DNA of 49,350 nt from a bacterium (GTDB lineage: Bacteria; Lernaellota; Lernaellaia; JACKCT01): NCBI GenBank assembly GCA_019912885.1, contig JAIOHV010000144.1, positions 1 through 49,350 of the forward strand, given 5' to 3'. Shown here piece after piece: positions 35,181 to 44,304 of the stretch. A model generated the notes under the pieces. It had not been told where the DNA came from and ran no database searches. It worked only from the letters and a program-made list of their open reading frames with translations. The translations under genes were made by a program, and so were the position numbers. Within the stretch, counting starts at the first letter, position 1. Each line of letters opens with the position of its first letter.

Positions 35181-37019
35181 ATGCTGACCGCGCGGCGTGT
35201 TTTCGTGCTTGCGCTTTTTGCGATGATCAGCGCGAAGGCGCTGCTTGCGTTGCTCTCGCTGGCGCGGCCGAGTAACCCGATCGACTTCCTGCGCCCCGTG
35301 GACGACGCCTACATCACGCACCGCTACGCGCGAAACGCCGGCGCGGGGCTGGGGCTTGTTTACAATGAAGGCGAGCGCGTGGAGGGCGGAACGAGCGTCG
35401 CGCTCATCGCGCTTCTTGCGCCGTTTGCCGCATTCGGCGTCAAGCGCGTGGACCTTGTCGCCGTGGCGATCTCCCTACTCGCGCAGGCGGGCGTCGTCGC
35501 GATCGCGTGGCGTCACACGACGCACGCGCGAAAACGGCCCCCCGGCGAGCCGGAGGCGTTTGTCGCCACGTTCCTCGCACTTTCGGCGACGAGCCTTGTG
35601 TGGGCGTGGGCGGGCATGGAAACCGCGCCGATGGCGCTTTGCTTGCTTGCCGCGCTGATGGGGCACCTGGACGAGCAGCACCTCGGCCGCTGGCCCTTGA
35701 AAAGCGCGCTCGCGACGGTGGCGGCGGGGCTTTTTCATCCGGACGGCATGTTGATCGCGCCGGTGCTCGGGCTCTCGTGGCTCGTTCCGTTCAATCGCGA
35801 TCGCGCGGCGCGCGGCGTGTTTTACGGCGCCATCGTCGTGGCGCTCTTTGGCGGCTACTGGCTGTGGCGATGGTCGTACTTCGGCCAGCTCATGCCGAAC
35901 ACGTTCTACGCCAAGGTCGGCGGAAGCGGCGCCGCGCTGTTGCACGCGGGTCTGACGTATCTGCGCGTCGCGTGGTTCGGCACGCTCGTGCCGATTGCGT
36001 TCGCGGCGCTTTTCGCCGATCGCGCATGGCGGCTGTCGACGCGCGGACGCGCGTGGGTGGCGATCGCGCCGGCGGCGCTCGCTTTCCTGGTTGCGCCGAA
36101 CGCGCTGATGGCCGTTGCCGCCTTGCTGATCGCTGTCATCGCCGTGACGCGGCCCAAACCGGTGCGGAACCTGCCGCGTTTGGTGTGGCTGGCGCTTGGC
36201 CTTGCGGCGCTGCACGGGTTGTACATCGTGCGCGTCGGCGGCGACTTCTACCCGTTCCATCGTTTTTTCTTCGCGGAATTCGCGCCGGTGACGCTGGCGT
36301 TCTGGCATTTGGGACGCGCGCGCACGGACGACGTGGAGATGGAGACAACCGACCCCAAACCGCTCGCGGCGAAAGCCTTTGCGCGCGCGGCGGGCCTCGT
36401 GCTGGTCCTGAACGTGTTCGCGTATTTCTACACGTTCCAGGGGCTCATCCACCGCGATCTGCAACGTGTGGTGCGGCACTTCGCCGACGTCGGGCGCGAG
36501 CTTGGCGAGCACACGCCGCCGGATGCGACCATCGCGACGCTGCCGATCGGCGCCGTCGGATTTTTTTCGGAGAGATCGATCCACGACATGATGGGGCTTG
36601 TCGAGCCGAATATCGCGAAGATGGAACTCGACATGACCAAAGGCGTCGTCGGACACCAGAAATATGACCACGCGTATTCGCTTTCGACGCGGCCCGAAAT
36701 CGTGATGGTGCTGCCGAGCGCCTACGAACGCACGCCCGACGGCTTTGCGAAGTGGGTTCACGAAAACGCGCTCGAACCGGTGCAATACCGCATCTACGAG
36801 GAGCCGCGTTTGCGCCAGGACTATCGCCTGGTGAGCCTGCCCGTCGGCGAGACGCTTGTGGCGTTCGGGTTTCTGCGCGCGGACCTTGTGGGCGACACGG
36901 GCTATGCCGCGTTCACGCCGCTTGACGATTCGGCGGTCGCCGCCGCGTTCTCGACGCCCGACAAGGCTCGTACGCACCCGCTGCACGGGAAGAGCTTCGG
37001 GATTTGGTCATTCAAGTGA
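35181..37019 (+). CDS. GT-C-fold membrane glycosyltransferase
   Basis: 612 residues, polytopic to about residue 420, then a soluble domain. The first extracytoplasmic loop carries DDAYITHRYARN (Asp41, Asp42), followed by GLGLVYNEGERVEGGTS. This signature belongs to GT-C transferases related to arabinofuranosyl/mannosyl transferases that use polyprenyl-phosphate donors on the outer face of the membrane. GGDFYPFHRFF at about residues 352-362 is also typical. The ATG at 35181 follows GGAG. As last gene of the run it could build the glycan that the acyltransferases and SGNH protein decorate; this is inference from order. Confidence 0.82.
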   Translation: MLTARRVFVLALFAMISAKALLALLSLARPSNPIDFLRPVDDAYITHRYARNAGAGLGLVYNEGERVEGGTSVALIALLAPFAAFGVKRVDLVAVAISLLAQAGVVAIAWRHTTHARKRPPGEPEAFVATFLALSATSLVWAWAGMETAPMALCLLAALMGHLDEQHLGRWPLKSALATVAAGLFHPDGMLIAPVLGLSWLVPFNRDRAARGVFYGAIVVALFGGYWLWRWSYFGQLMPNTFYAKVGGSGAALLHAGLTYLRVAWFGTLVPIAFAALFADRAWRLSTRGRAWVAIAPAALAFLVAPNALMAVAALLIAVIAVTRPKPVRNLPRLVWLALGLAALHGLYIVRVGGDFYPFHRFFFAEFAPVTLAFWHLGRARTDDVEMETTDPKPLAAKAFARAAGLVLVLNVFAYFYTFQGLIHRDLQRVVRHFADVGRELGEHTPPDATIATLPIGAVGFFSERSIHDMMGLVEPNIAKMELDMTKGVVGHQKYDHAYSLSTRPEIVMVLPSAYERTPDGFAKWVHENALEPVQYRIYEEPRLRQDYRLVSLPVGETLVAFGFLRADLVGDTGYAAFTPLDDSAVAAAFSTPDKARTHPLHGKSFGIWSFK

Positions 37020-37050
37020 ATTGGGAATGGGGAATTGGGAATTGGGAATG
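37018..37050. repeat. GGAATTG repeat, left arm
   Basis: Starts inside the TGA of the GT-C gene: GAATTGGGAATGGGGAATT and two more units. The complementary array is at 37178-37210, directly after the stop of the convergent TPR gene. The 120 bases between the arms hold no ORF. Confidence 0.85.
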
Positions 37051-37177
37051 CCGTCGTAAGTTGCGGCGTGGTTCTTTCCGGGCAACCCGCTTCTTGTGCG
37101 AACCGCACGGCCGCTTGCTGACGCGCGTGGCTCTGACGCGCCCGGCCGTCGTCATTCGGAGCCCGGCATTGCGATGA

Positions 37178-37210
37178 CATTCCCCATTCGCAATTCCCAA
37201 TTCCCAATTG
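37178..37210. repeat. CAATTCCCAATTCCC repeat, right arm
   Basis: On the minus strand this array begins two bases after the TAA of the pentapeptide-TPR gene, as GCAATTGGGAATTGGGAATT and further units. Each of the two convergent genes is thus followed, in its own sense direction, by the same repeat. Confidence 0.85.
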
Positions 37211-37211
37211 C

Positions 37212-40200
37212 TTATCGCTCGTAAATCTGCGCCAGGGCGGCCTTGGCGCCGACGACGGCCTCGTGCGTCGCCGGGTATTTGGCGATGAGATCCTCGAGGA
37301 GTTTCACCGCCGCGGCCTGCTCGCCGTTTTCGTTCAACAGGCGCGCGGCCGAGGACATCGCCCACGCCGCCTGGTTGGTTTCCGGCCAGCGCGTGTAAAT
37401 CATCTCGTATTGCGCGAGCGCGTCGCGGATGCGGTGCTTTCGCCCATAGAGGCCCGCCAGCGTGATCGCCGCGTTCGATTTGGTATTCGCGTCCGCGGCG
37501 TCCATGGCGAGCGTGCGCTTGAGGACATCCTCGAGCGCCTCGTCGTTGCCGCGTTCCTGATAGAGCTGGGCGAGCTGATTGAGCGCGGAGATCGTCTGCG
37601 GATAGTCGGGCCACTTCTCGGCGACCATGCGATATCGATCGAGAGCGTCGTCGCCCCGGCCCCCCTCGTGAAGGTTGCGCGCGATGCCGAGGTGCGCGTC
37701 GATCAGGGAGGTCAGATTGTTCGGATACTCCTCGATGAGCGATTCGTAGACGGCGTTGGCGTCGTCCGTGCGACGCTGGTGCGAGAGGATTTGCGCCTTG
37801 GCATGCAATGCCCACGCGGTTTGCGGCTGGCCTTCGTATTCCTTGATGAGCGGATCGAGCTTGGCGATCGCCTCGTCGAAACGCCTTTCCTCGCGCAACT
37901 TGCCGACAAGCGCGAGACGCACGTTGATGACGCTGTTCTGGTCGCCGGGGAATCGGCTCTTGATCTCGCGGATGACGTTCTCGACCTCGCGGAACTCGCC
38001 GAGATTCACGAGCGCCTGTCCCAGCAATTGCAGCGCGCTGCCGGCCTCGGAGCGATCGCCGGCCTCCCGGGCGACCTCCTCGAAAACGCGGCGCGCGGTG
38101 CGCGAATCGCCGCCGGCCATCGCGGTTTCGCCGACACCGAGGCTGGCTTGCAGCTTCAGGCTCGGCTCGACCTTCGCGGCGCCGGCGATTTCCTCGAAAA
38201 TCTTGCGCGCCTCGGCGTACTCCTCGACCGCCATGAGCGAGCGCGCGATGGCGAGCCGGGCGCGCATCGCGGCCTCCGGATCCTGCGCCTTGTCGACGAT
38301 CTCGCGGTAGGCGGCGAGCGCCGCTTCGCGATTTCCGGCCTGGTTTTCCACCTCCGCCAGGCCCATGCGCGCCTGCTCCGTGAATTCGGGATGCGCCGGG
38401 AACGTCTCCATCATCCGCTTGTAAGCCTCGCGCGCGGCGTCGTATTCGCCGAAGCCCAGATGAATCTGCGCGATCGCCCCGAGCGACCAGCCCGCGTAGG
38501 GTGTGTTCGGAAACTCCTTGAGAATCTCCTGATACGCGGCGAGGGCCTCGCGGTTCTTGTTTCCGCTCCGCAAGAGATTCGCGAGATTCATCTTGCTGTC
38601 GGCGACGGATTGCGCGTTCTGGCCGAATCGCTCGCCGACCTCCTTGTAGATCGCCTGCGCCTTGTCGAACGCGCCCTTTTCGCCGGCGATCTGCGCCGTG
38701 CCCATCATCGCCCAATAAGCCTGCGGGCTTTCCGGCGCCTCGTCCACGACGGCCTGGAACATTTTCTCGGCCTCGCCGAGTTTCCGCTGTTCCTTGAGCG
38801 CCTCCGCGATCCCCATCCGCGCATCCAGGCGCGCGGCCTTGTTCGCGCCGTATTCATCGACGATCGCCTGATACGCACGAATGGCCTGGTCGTGCTCGCC
38901 GCGCTCCAGGCGCATCCTCGCGACGGCCGAGTCGGCCCATAGGCGCCGCGTTTCGTCGGGCGCCTCGGCCCGAACCCGGCGGTAGGTCGCCAGGGCGCGT
39001 TCGATCTTTCCCTGGCGGCGGTACACGTCGGCCATGCCGCCGAGCGCGTCGAGACGCACGGAATCGTTGCCCTCGAAGGCCTTGAGCATCCGTTCGTAGT
39101 CGGCCACGGCGTCGTCGAAGCGGCCCTGCTCCAGCCGGATTTGCGCCATGGCGCTCATGGCCTGGATACGCTCGCTCTCTTCCTGCGCGCTTTGGGCGAC
39201 CTGATCCATGAGCGCGAACGCCTCGTCCAGGCGTTTATCCGTGCGCAGCAGTTCGGCGCGGCCGAAACGCGCCTGCGCGACCACCGAAGGCACGCCCGCG
39301 AAGGATTCGACGATCTCGTTGAACTGCTCGTGCGCGACGTCCTTGCGGCCGAGCTGCGCCTGGATCTGCGCGACGGCGATCAGCGCGTTGCCACGCGTCT
39401 GGCGGTCAGGCGCCTCCTTGGCCGCCTCGGCGAAGAGACTGGCGGCGTCCTCGAACTGGTTGTTCTGCCGCAAGACCTGCGCCTGGCCGAACTTCGAATT
39501 CGCCGCGAGCCCGCGAGAGCCCGGCGAGACCGCCTCGATTTCCTCGTAAGCCTTTTGCGCCTCGGCGAACCGGCCAAGCTCGGTGCTGAGATTCGCGATC
39601 GACGAAAGCGCCTCCACGCGGACGCCTTCCTCGAATTTCTCGCCGGCATTGCGCCGCCAGACCTCGATCGCCTCGTCGTATCGGCCCTGCGTCCGGAGGA
39701 TGGCGCCCATGCCGCGGTTGGCCGCCGCCACCGCCTCGAGGTTGTCCGCGTGCTCGGCCAGGATCTCCTCGTAGGCCAGGCGAGCCTCGTCGAAGCGGCC
39801 CTCGCGCGCGCGCAGCGCGGCCAGTTCCGCCTTGGCGCGCAAGCGCACCGACGGGCGCTCGTCGCCCTTGAGGATCGCCTCGTACTCGCGCGCGGCCCGA
39901 TCCAGCCGGCCCGCGCCCAGGTACACCTGCGCCTTGCCGAAACGCGCGGTTTCGAACACCGCGGGATCGCCGGGAAATTCCGTCTCGAGTCGCTCGAAGG
40001 AACGCACCGCGTCGTCGATCCTGCCGACCTGCGCGTAGGTGTGTGCCATCGTCGTGAGCGCCTGTCCCAGGGCCGACGGCGTATCGACCTCCTTGATAAT
40101 CGACTCCAGGCGGCGCAGCGCCTCGTCCTTGCGCCCCTGCGTGCTCATCGCGGTCGCCACGGACAGGCGGGCCTGCTCGATCTGCGAGGGATGGGCCGAC

Positions 40201-43200
40201 GCGCTCTTTTCGAACTCGTCGACCATCTGCTCGGCGCGCGCGATATCGCCCGAGTCGGCGACCACGCGTACCAGCGCGGCGCGGGCCTGGCCGCGGCTTT
40301 CGGCGTCGGAAACCAGCTCGCTCGCCTTTTCGTATTCCTGTTCCGCCTCGGCGTAGTTGCGCTTGGCCTCGTAAACCGTGGCCAGTCCGATGTGCGCCCG
40401 GAAGCGGTCGCGCGCGTACATTTCGCCGGGAAACTCCTCGACAATCGTTCGGTAGAGCGCCTCGGCGTCGCCGTACTGCTTGCGGTCGACGTGAATGCCG
40501 GCGATGCCGTCGAGCGCCCATGCGCGGACCTGCTTGCCGAAGCCGCTTTCCGCCATGTCCTGATAATGTTTCAGGGCTTCGTCCCCGAGTCCGGCCGTGC
40601 GCAACGCGCTGGCGAACGTCAGTCGCGCGGTGACCGCCTCGTGCGAAGCTTCGGGCGCGTTTTCGATCAGGCGATCGTAGTATCGCCGCGCGCTTCCGAT
40701 ATCGCGCTTTTGCGCGTGGTGATTCATGAGCGCCAACAACGCGTGGCGGCTCCGCGCGGCGTCGCCCGATTGCGTCACCTGTTCGTACAACGCGATGCCC
40801 TCGTCTTCGTCGCCGCGCGCCAGCAGGCTTTGCGCGCGCGCGATCTGCGCGTCGAGAATCGCCCCGGTGTTGTTAGGGAATCGCGCGTTGATCTCGTCCT
40901 GCACCTGCTTGGCGCCGTCGAGATCGCCCGTCTCGGTCAACAGCCGCACAAGCGTGGAGAGAGCGGCCGCCGCCTGATTGGCGTTGTCCGTGTCCGCACC
41001 CGCGCGCAGCGCCTCCTTGGCGGCGTCGATATCGCCGGCGCGCCGATAATAATCGGCGAAGAGGACGTCGATCAGGCTCTCGAAGTTCGGCTCGTCGCGA
41101 AACGTCTCGCGGATGCGTTCAAGCGTCTGCAACTCTTTTTTGGGATCTTTCGCTTCCTCCCACAGGCGGCGCAGGGCACCGAACGCCTGGAACTTGTCAC
41201 CATTTTCGTGCGCGACGTCGATGGCTCGCTCGAACTGCGTGGCCGCCTCGTCGAAGCGCCCGGTTTCGAGCGCGATGTGTCCAAGTCCCACGAAGGCCTG
41301 CGACGCGGTGGCGGGATCGTTCTTGCCGAGTTCGGTCAGCTCGACAAAGATGGGTCGCGCTTCGTCGTAGCGGCGATGCTGCGCGAGCACATTGGCCAGT
41401 TGCACCGTGGCGCGCCGCCGTTGATCGGTTTCCACCGCGTCGTTGGCGACCGCGCGAAGGGCGTTGACGCCGTCGTTGACGCGATCCACGAGGATGAGCA
41501 CCTGAGCCTGTTCGATCTTGAGATCGTCCCGCTCGGCGGGGCGGTCGCGGAAGCGATCGATGAGGCGGTCGTAGAGTTCGAGCGCCATGCCGGGCCGGCC
41601 GGTGTTGGTGTAAAGCTGCGCCAGTCTTGATCCGACCCATCGGGCCTGCGAATCGCCGCCCAGGCGCTCGAGCATCGCCAGGAATCGCTCCTCGGCCTTG
41701 CCCGGATCGCCGATGACCGCCTCGACGTTTGCGATCTGAGATTCGGCCTGAACGAGGTTGTCGGTCTGATCGGGATAGGTTTCGCGCATCCGCGCGAGAA
41801 CTTCGCGCGCCTCGTCGAGCTTGCTCATCGTCACCAGGCCGTTGATGACGCCGGCGAACGCGCGCGACGCGGTGTCGGGTCGGTCGGCGTAGGCCTCCGC
41901 GATTTTCCGGTAACGGTCGACGGCTTCGCGCACGCGGCCGTTCTCGAGAAACAGGTTGGCGACGTCGAATTCCGCGCGCAGGATGATGTTCGGGTCCGCG
42001 GCGTACTTTTCGATGATCAGCCGATACTGCTCTTCCGCCTTTTCAAACTCGTTGATCCGGACATAGATGCGCGCGACGCGGTCGTGCGCGTCGGCCGCCT
42101 GGGGGAAATCCTTCCATTTCTCCGCGTACGCCTTGTATCGCTCGATCGCCTCCTCGAATTTACCTTCCTCCGCGTAGGTCGCGGCCATGCCGAATTCCGC
42201 GGTGAGCAGGGCATTGTCCTGATCCGGGAAGGTGTCGATGACCTCCTGAAAGAGCCGGCGCGCCTCGCTGACCTTTCTCTGGTCCAGCGCGGTCGACGCA
42301 ATGGCGTTCATCGCCTGCGCGACGCGCAAGGGATTGGCCGCGTACTTGCGGACGACAATCTGATAATAGCGTCGCGCCGTTTCGTAATCGCCGCGATCGC
42401 GCGCCTCCTGCCCGCGCTCATCGAGCTTGGCGAACGACCAGTTTTCCGGGTTGGCGAGCCAGGCTTGAACACCGAATCCGAGAGCAACGACGGCGGCAAG
42501 AAGGACAGCCTGCGCGGGACGGCTGCGCCGCACGAAGCGGAGGGCGCGGCGGATGACGAAGCGATCGACGCGAGCGCCGCGCTCCGCGAATGCGCCGATT
42601 TCCTCCTCCGTGTACCCCGAGACCGACTTGAAGCTCGCGCGGTCCAGCGTCGCCCCGGTCAGATTCACCTCGAGGTGGTCGCTGATGTTGAAACGCGCGC
42701 CGGTCAGGTCGGCGTCGGCGAACGAGGTGCGTTCCAGAAGCGCGTTCGAGTAGTCCGCTTCCGCGAGACGCGCGCCGGCAAATGTGCCGTCCCTGATCGT
42801 CGCGAGGGAGAAATCCGCGCGCTCGCCGGCAATCGCGGCGAAGTCGCAGGCCTCGAATATGGCGTTTTGATAGACACCGCCGGACAGGGTCGCGCCCGCG
42901 TAACGGCCGCCCTTTACCGTCATGTCCGCGGCATCGGCGTCCGTCAAGTCGGCTCCCGTGAAATCGGGGCCGACGAGCGCGGCATTGCTGAACGCGGCGC
43001 CGGGAATCTTTGCCTCGCGAAAGTTCGCGCCTTCGCCGGTGGCCTTGCGGAAACCCGCGCGATCGCCCTCGGCGCCCGAAAAATCGGCGCCGGTCAGGTC
43101 CGAGCCGTCGAACGACGCGCGGCCGAGTCTGGCGCCCGCCAATTTGGCGCCGTTAAGGTTCGCGCCGGAAACGTTCGCGCCGGAAAGATCCGCGCCGGAA

Positions 43201-43367
43201 AGATCCGCCCCGGCGAGGTTTGCGCCGGCCAGCCTGGCGCGCGCGAGATTCGCGCCGGCCAGTTTCGCGCCGGACAAATCCTGGTTTTTCAGGTTCGCGC
43301 GCGACAGATCCGCTCCGGCCAGATCACCGGAGGACGCTTTTTCAAGAATTTCGGAGGTTTCGGCCAT
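37212..43367 (-). CDS. Giant pentapeptide-repeat/membrane/TPR fusion protein
   Basis: 2051 residues in three parts. Residues about 12-255 are pentapeptide repeats of the A(D/N)LSG type (AGADLSGADLSGANVSGANL and similar), which form a right-handed beta-helix. Residues about 285-305 form one membrane helix (AQAVLLAAVVALGFGVQAWLA) preceded by Arg-rich flanks (RRALRFVRRSRP), so the pentapeptide part should be cytoplasmic and the rest periplasmic. Residues about 318-2050 are an unbroken array of roughly 45 TPR-like helix pairs (GDYETARRYYQIVVRKY, GKFEEAIERYKAYAEKW). A solenoid of that size could scaffold a large envelope complex. Start ATG 43367; a TTGACA (43405-43400) lies just upstream. No catalytic motif is seen. 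Neighbours are sugar-transfer genes, but no partner is proven. Confidence 0.9.
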   Translation of the reverse strand: MAETSEILEKASSGDLAGADLSRANLKNQDLSGAKLAGANLARARLAGANLAGADLSGADLSGANVSGANLNGAKLAGARLGRASFDGSDLTGADFSGAEGDRAGFRKATGEGANFREAKIPGAAFSNAALVGPDFTGADLTDADAADMTVKGGRYAGATLSGGVYQNAIFEACDFAAIAGERADFSLATIRDGTFAGARLAEADYSNALLERTSFADADLTGARFNISDHLEVNLTGATLDRASFKSVSGYTEEEIGAFAERGARVDRFVIRRALRFVRRSRPAQAVLLAAVVALGFGVQAWLANPENWSFAKLDERGQEARDRGDYETARRYYQIVVRKYAANPLRVAQAMNAIASTALDQRKVSEARRLFQEVIDTFPDQDNALLTAEFGMAATYAEEGKFEEAIERYKAYAEKWKDFPQAADAHDRVARIYVRINEFEKAEEQYRLIIEKYAADPNIILRAEFDVANLFLENGRVREAVDRYRKIAEAYADRPDTASRAFAGVINGLVTMSKLDEAREVLARMRETYPDQTDNLVQAESQIANVEAVIGDPGKAEERFLAMLERLGGDSQARWVGSRLAQLYTNTGRPGMALELYDRLIDRFRDRPAERDDLKIEQAQVLILVDRVNDGVNALRAVANDAVETDQRRRATVQLANVLAQHRRYDEARPIFVELTELGKNDPATASQAFVGLGHIALETGRFDEAATQFERAIDVAHENGDKFQAFGALRRLWEEAKDPKKELQTLERIRETFRDEPNFESLIDVLFADYYRRAGDIDAAKEALRAGADTDNANQAAAALSTLVRLLTETGDLDGAKQVQDEINARFPNNTGAILDAQIARAQSLLARGDEDEGIALYEQVTQSGDAARSRHALLALMNHHAQKRDIGSARRYYDRLIENAPEASHEAVTARLTFASALRTAGLGDEALKHYQDMAESGFGKQVRAWALDGIAGIHVDRKQYGDAEALYRTIVEEFPGEMYARDRFRAHIGLATVYEAKRNYAEAEQEYEKASELVSDAESRGQARAALVRVVADSGDIARAEQMVDEFEKSASAHPSQIEQARLSVATAMSTQGRKDEALRRLESIIKEVDTPSALGQALTTMAHTYAQVGRIDDAVRSFERLETEFPGDPAVFETARFGKAQVYLGAGRLDRAAREYEAILKGDERPSVRLRAKAELAALRAREGRFDEARLAYEEILAEHADNLEAVAAANRGMGAILRTQGRYDEAIEVWRRNAGEKFEEGVRVEALSSIANLSTELGRFAEAQKAYEEIEAVSPGSRGLAANSKFGQAQVLRQNNQFEDAASLFAEAAKEAPDRQTRGNALIAVAQIQAQLGRKDVAHEQFNEIVESFAGVPSVVAQARFGRAELLRTDKRLDEAFALMDQVAQSAQEESERIQAMSAMAQIRLEQGRFDDAVADYERMLKAFEGNDSVRLDALGGMADVYRRQGKIERALATYRRVRAEAPDETRRLWADSAVARMRLERGEHDQAIRAYQAIVDEYGANKAARLDARMGIAEALKEQRKLGEAEKMFQAVVDEAPESPQAYWAMMGTAQIAGEKGAFDKAQAIYKEVGERFGQNAQSVADSKMNLANLLRSGNKNREALAAYQEILKEFPNTPYAGWSLGAIAQIHLGFGEYDAAREAYKRMMETFPAHPEFTEQARMGLAEVENQAGNREAALAAYREIVDKAQDPEAAMRARLAIARSLMAVEEYAEARKIFEEIAGAAKVEPSLKLQASLGVGETAMAGGDSRTARRVFEEVAREAGDRSEAGSALQLLGQALVNLGEFREVENVIREIKSRFPGDQNSVINVRLALVGKLREERRFDEAIAKLDPLIKEYEGQPQTAWALHAKAQILSHQRRTDDANAVYESLIEEYPNNLTSLIDAHLGIARNLHEGGRGDDALDRYRMVAEKWPDYPQTISALNQLAQLYQERGNDEALEDVLKRTLAMDAADANTKSNAAITLAGLYGRKHRIRDALAQYEMIYTRWPETNQAAWAMSSAARLLNENGEQAAAVKLLEDLIAKYPATHEAVVGAKAALAQIYER

Positions 43368-43376
43368 GTGGAATCG

Positions 43377-43405
43377 AAATTTGGACCCTACATTCCGCGT
43401 GTCAA
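43377..43405 (-). promoter_or_regulatory. Candidate promoter of the pentapeptide-TPR gene
   Basis: A perfect TTGACA (43405-43400) with a 17-base spacer, but a poor -10 (AAATTT, 43382-43377). If used, transcription would begin within a few bases of the ATG. The rest of the 148-base gap shows no other signal. Confidence 0.3.
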
Positions 43406-43515
43406 CGCATCAAGCATTCATCAATGAGCAATCGCCATGGGCTGTCAAGGCCGGTCGTCGGATGATCGTTCGACGTCCGGATGGCCCGCTCGGTTCCGTC
43501 GCCCGGCGCGCGCGC

Positions 43516-44304
43516 TCAATAGGCCGGCGTCCATGCCCGGCGCGCGGCCGCGCGGCGCGCGGCCATCGACAGGCGATACATGCGCCGATCCACCGCGCGC
43601 TTTTGCGCCGGCGACAGACTTGCGGCGCGGCTTGCCTCGGCGACGACACGGCGCGTCGCGCGGTACATCGCCGGCAGATCGGCGCCGAGCTGCCCCCGAT
43701 GCAGGCGATACACGGCCAGCGCCTTCGGCACGAAAGTGGCCTTCGTGCCGACAATCAGACGCTGCCACAGATCGTAGTCTTCGGCCGGCGAAAATTCCGG
43801 GCGGAAACGAAGGTCGCCCAAGGCATCACGGCGCACGATCACCGTGGACGTCGGGATGAAGTTGTCGAGCAGGAGACGAAATTCGATGTCGCCGCATGCC
43901 GGCGGCTGCCGTGTAAAAACCGTCGGGCCGCGAAAGCTCGCGGGGACAATCCAGGCGTCCGAAAACACGAGACCGGCCGCCGGCGCGCGGTCGAGCAGAT
44001 CGAGTTGCGCGGCGAGCTTGCCCGGCTCCCACGTGTCGTCCGAATCGAGAAACGCGATATGGGGCGCGGCCGTCGCGTCGATGCCGGTGTTACGCGCGCC
44101 CGCCGGGCCGGCCGAGCGCGACGGGATGACCGCCACGCGCGGATCGCCCAGCGCGCGCACGGCGTCGGCGGTTCCGTCGGTGGAGCCGTCGTCGACGACC
44201 ACGATCTCGGAGGGCGGCGCGGTCTGGCCGAGGACGGACGCGATCGCCCGCACGACCATCTCGCGCCGGTTTTTCACCGGCACGACAACCGCCACCTCAT
44301 GCAC
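43516..44304 (-). CDS. Family 2 glycosyltransferase
   Basis: 262-residue GT-A-fold inverting transferase that uses a nucleotide sugar. The first block is VAVVVPVKNRREMVVRAI, then EIVVVDDGSTDGTADAV, the metal/nucleotide site FLDSDDTWEP, and the catalytic-base region EDYDLWQRL. No membrane segment, so it acts at the cytoplasmic face. The GTG start at 44304 overlaps the stop of the asparagine-synthetase gene by 8 bases; a later GTG at 44295 is possible. Third gene of a coupled GT2-asnB-GT2 operon. Confidence 0.9.
   Translation of the reverse strand: MHEVAVVVPVKNRREMVVRAIASVLGQTAPPSEIVVVDDGSTDGTADAVRALGDPRVAVIPSRSAGPAGARNTGIDATAAPHIAFLDSDDTWEPGKLAAQLDLLDRAPAAGLVFSDAWIVPASFRGPTVFTRQPPACGDIEFRLLLDNFIPTSTVIVRRDALGDLRFRPEFSPAEDYDLWQRLIVGTKATFVPKALAVYRLHRGQLGADLPAMYRATRRVVAEASRAASLSPAQKRAVDRRMYRLSMAARRAAARRAWTPAY

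Noticed and set aside
39141-41630. 829-codon plus-strand open frame opposite the TPR gene
   Set aside because: It is the antisense of the regular TPR repeats; its Arg/Leu-rich product shows no domain and the TPR frame explains the region fully.
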